Positions 4,929-5,001 of a stretch of 5,001 nucleotides of DNA are shown in pieces. This DNA comes from Chloroflexota bacterium. GTDB lineage: Bacteria > Chloroflexota > Anaerolineae > Anaerolineales > Anaerolineaceae. Both the position numbers and the translations under genes were made by a program. Each line of letters opens with the position of its first letter. The stretch's first letter is position 1. The notes under the pieces are model-generated. The model worked only from the letters and a program-made list of their open reading frames with translations. It was not told the DNA's origin and did not search any database. The stretch spans positions 1 to 5,001 of the forward strand of contig JAEXTI010000331.1 of the NCBI GenBank assembly GCA_023406965.1. The letters are read 5' to 3'.

Positions 4929-5001
4929 ATGCGCCGCATTCTACCCGCCCTGACCTTGCTACTCCTGCTCATCCAGACTGCCTGCGCCGCCACCCCTGCC
5001 C
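4929..5001 (+). CDS. Probable lipoprotein, N-terminal 24 residues (3' end outside window)
   Basis: The visible peptide begins MRRILPALTLLLLLIQTAC, followed by AATPA. It has a basic start (R2, R3), a hydrophobic core (residues 4-15) and a cysteine at 19 preceded by T-A, then a small-residue-rich stretch. This is the pattern of a lipoprotein signal peptide cut before C19 and anchored to the membrane on the outer face. The residue at -3 is Gln where Leu is usual, so the lipobox is imperfect and an ordinary Sec signal cut after ACA is an alternative. The gene has a strong GGAGG site and an extended -10 promoter, and is divergent from the glycosidase-like gene. A solute-binding protein is one possibility for such a start, but nothing visible identifies the mature protein. 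Confidence 0.75.
   Translation, partial: MRRILPALTLLLLLIQTACAATPA

Noticed and set aside
1..5001. CRISPR array, tRNA, rRNA, insertion sequence or defence operon
   Set aside because: No regularly spaced direct repeats, cloverleaf, rRNA-like stretch, transposase or defence-gene cluster was seen. The ATPase-TPR protein alone is not evidence of a defence system.

Overview
The window looks like a piece of a GC-rich bacterial chromosome, most likely from a Chloroflexota (Anaerolineae-type) genome. That assignment is an inference. It rests on the large STAND/AAA-plus-TPR protein, a type abundant in that phylum, on C/G-tract palindromes between genes like those common in such genomes, and on Shine-Dalgarno-led genes with sigma-70-like -10 boxes. 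No mobile element, CRISPR array, tRNA or rRNA is visible.

Layout. (1) Positions 2-2002 (+) are the C-terminal 666 residues of a large signalling-type ATPase. The end of the NTPase module and its helical lid is followed by seven TPR units in an exact 40-residue register; the N-terminus lies off the left edge. (2) Positions 2003-2374 hold no gene but are rich in structure: a perfect 16-bp hairpin, a 14-bp inverted repeat, a strong G-quadruplex motif overlapping that repeat's right arm, an outer C-tract/G-tract inverted repeat, and a probable promoter and ribosome binding site for the next gene. (3) Positions 2375-2875 (+) encode a 166-residue Dps-like ferritin. It has a bacterioferritin-type di-iron site (E27, E60xxH63, E112, E144xxH147) and a Cys pair (C91, C114) matching the DPSL/thioferritin group. 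(4) Positions 2899-2943 form a strong bidirectional terminator between convergent genes. (5) Positions 2956-4764 (-) encode a 602-residue cytoplasmic protein. It resembles a glycoside hydrolase, with a TIM-barrel-like first half carrying a CxCxxC motif, a glutamine-amidotransferase-like second domain and a small beta-rich C-terminal domain. (6) Positions 4765-4928 are a divergent promoter region. (7) Positions 4929-5001 (+) are the first 24 codons of a probable lipoprotein that runs off the right edge.

The genes do not form an operon. Each complete gene has its own promoter-like and terminator-like signals, so no multi-gene system can be claimed from this window. The items most worth following up are the uncharacterised glycosidase-like protein, the bacterial thioferritin, and the overlap of hairpin and G-quadruplex upstream of the ferritin gene.
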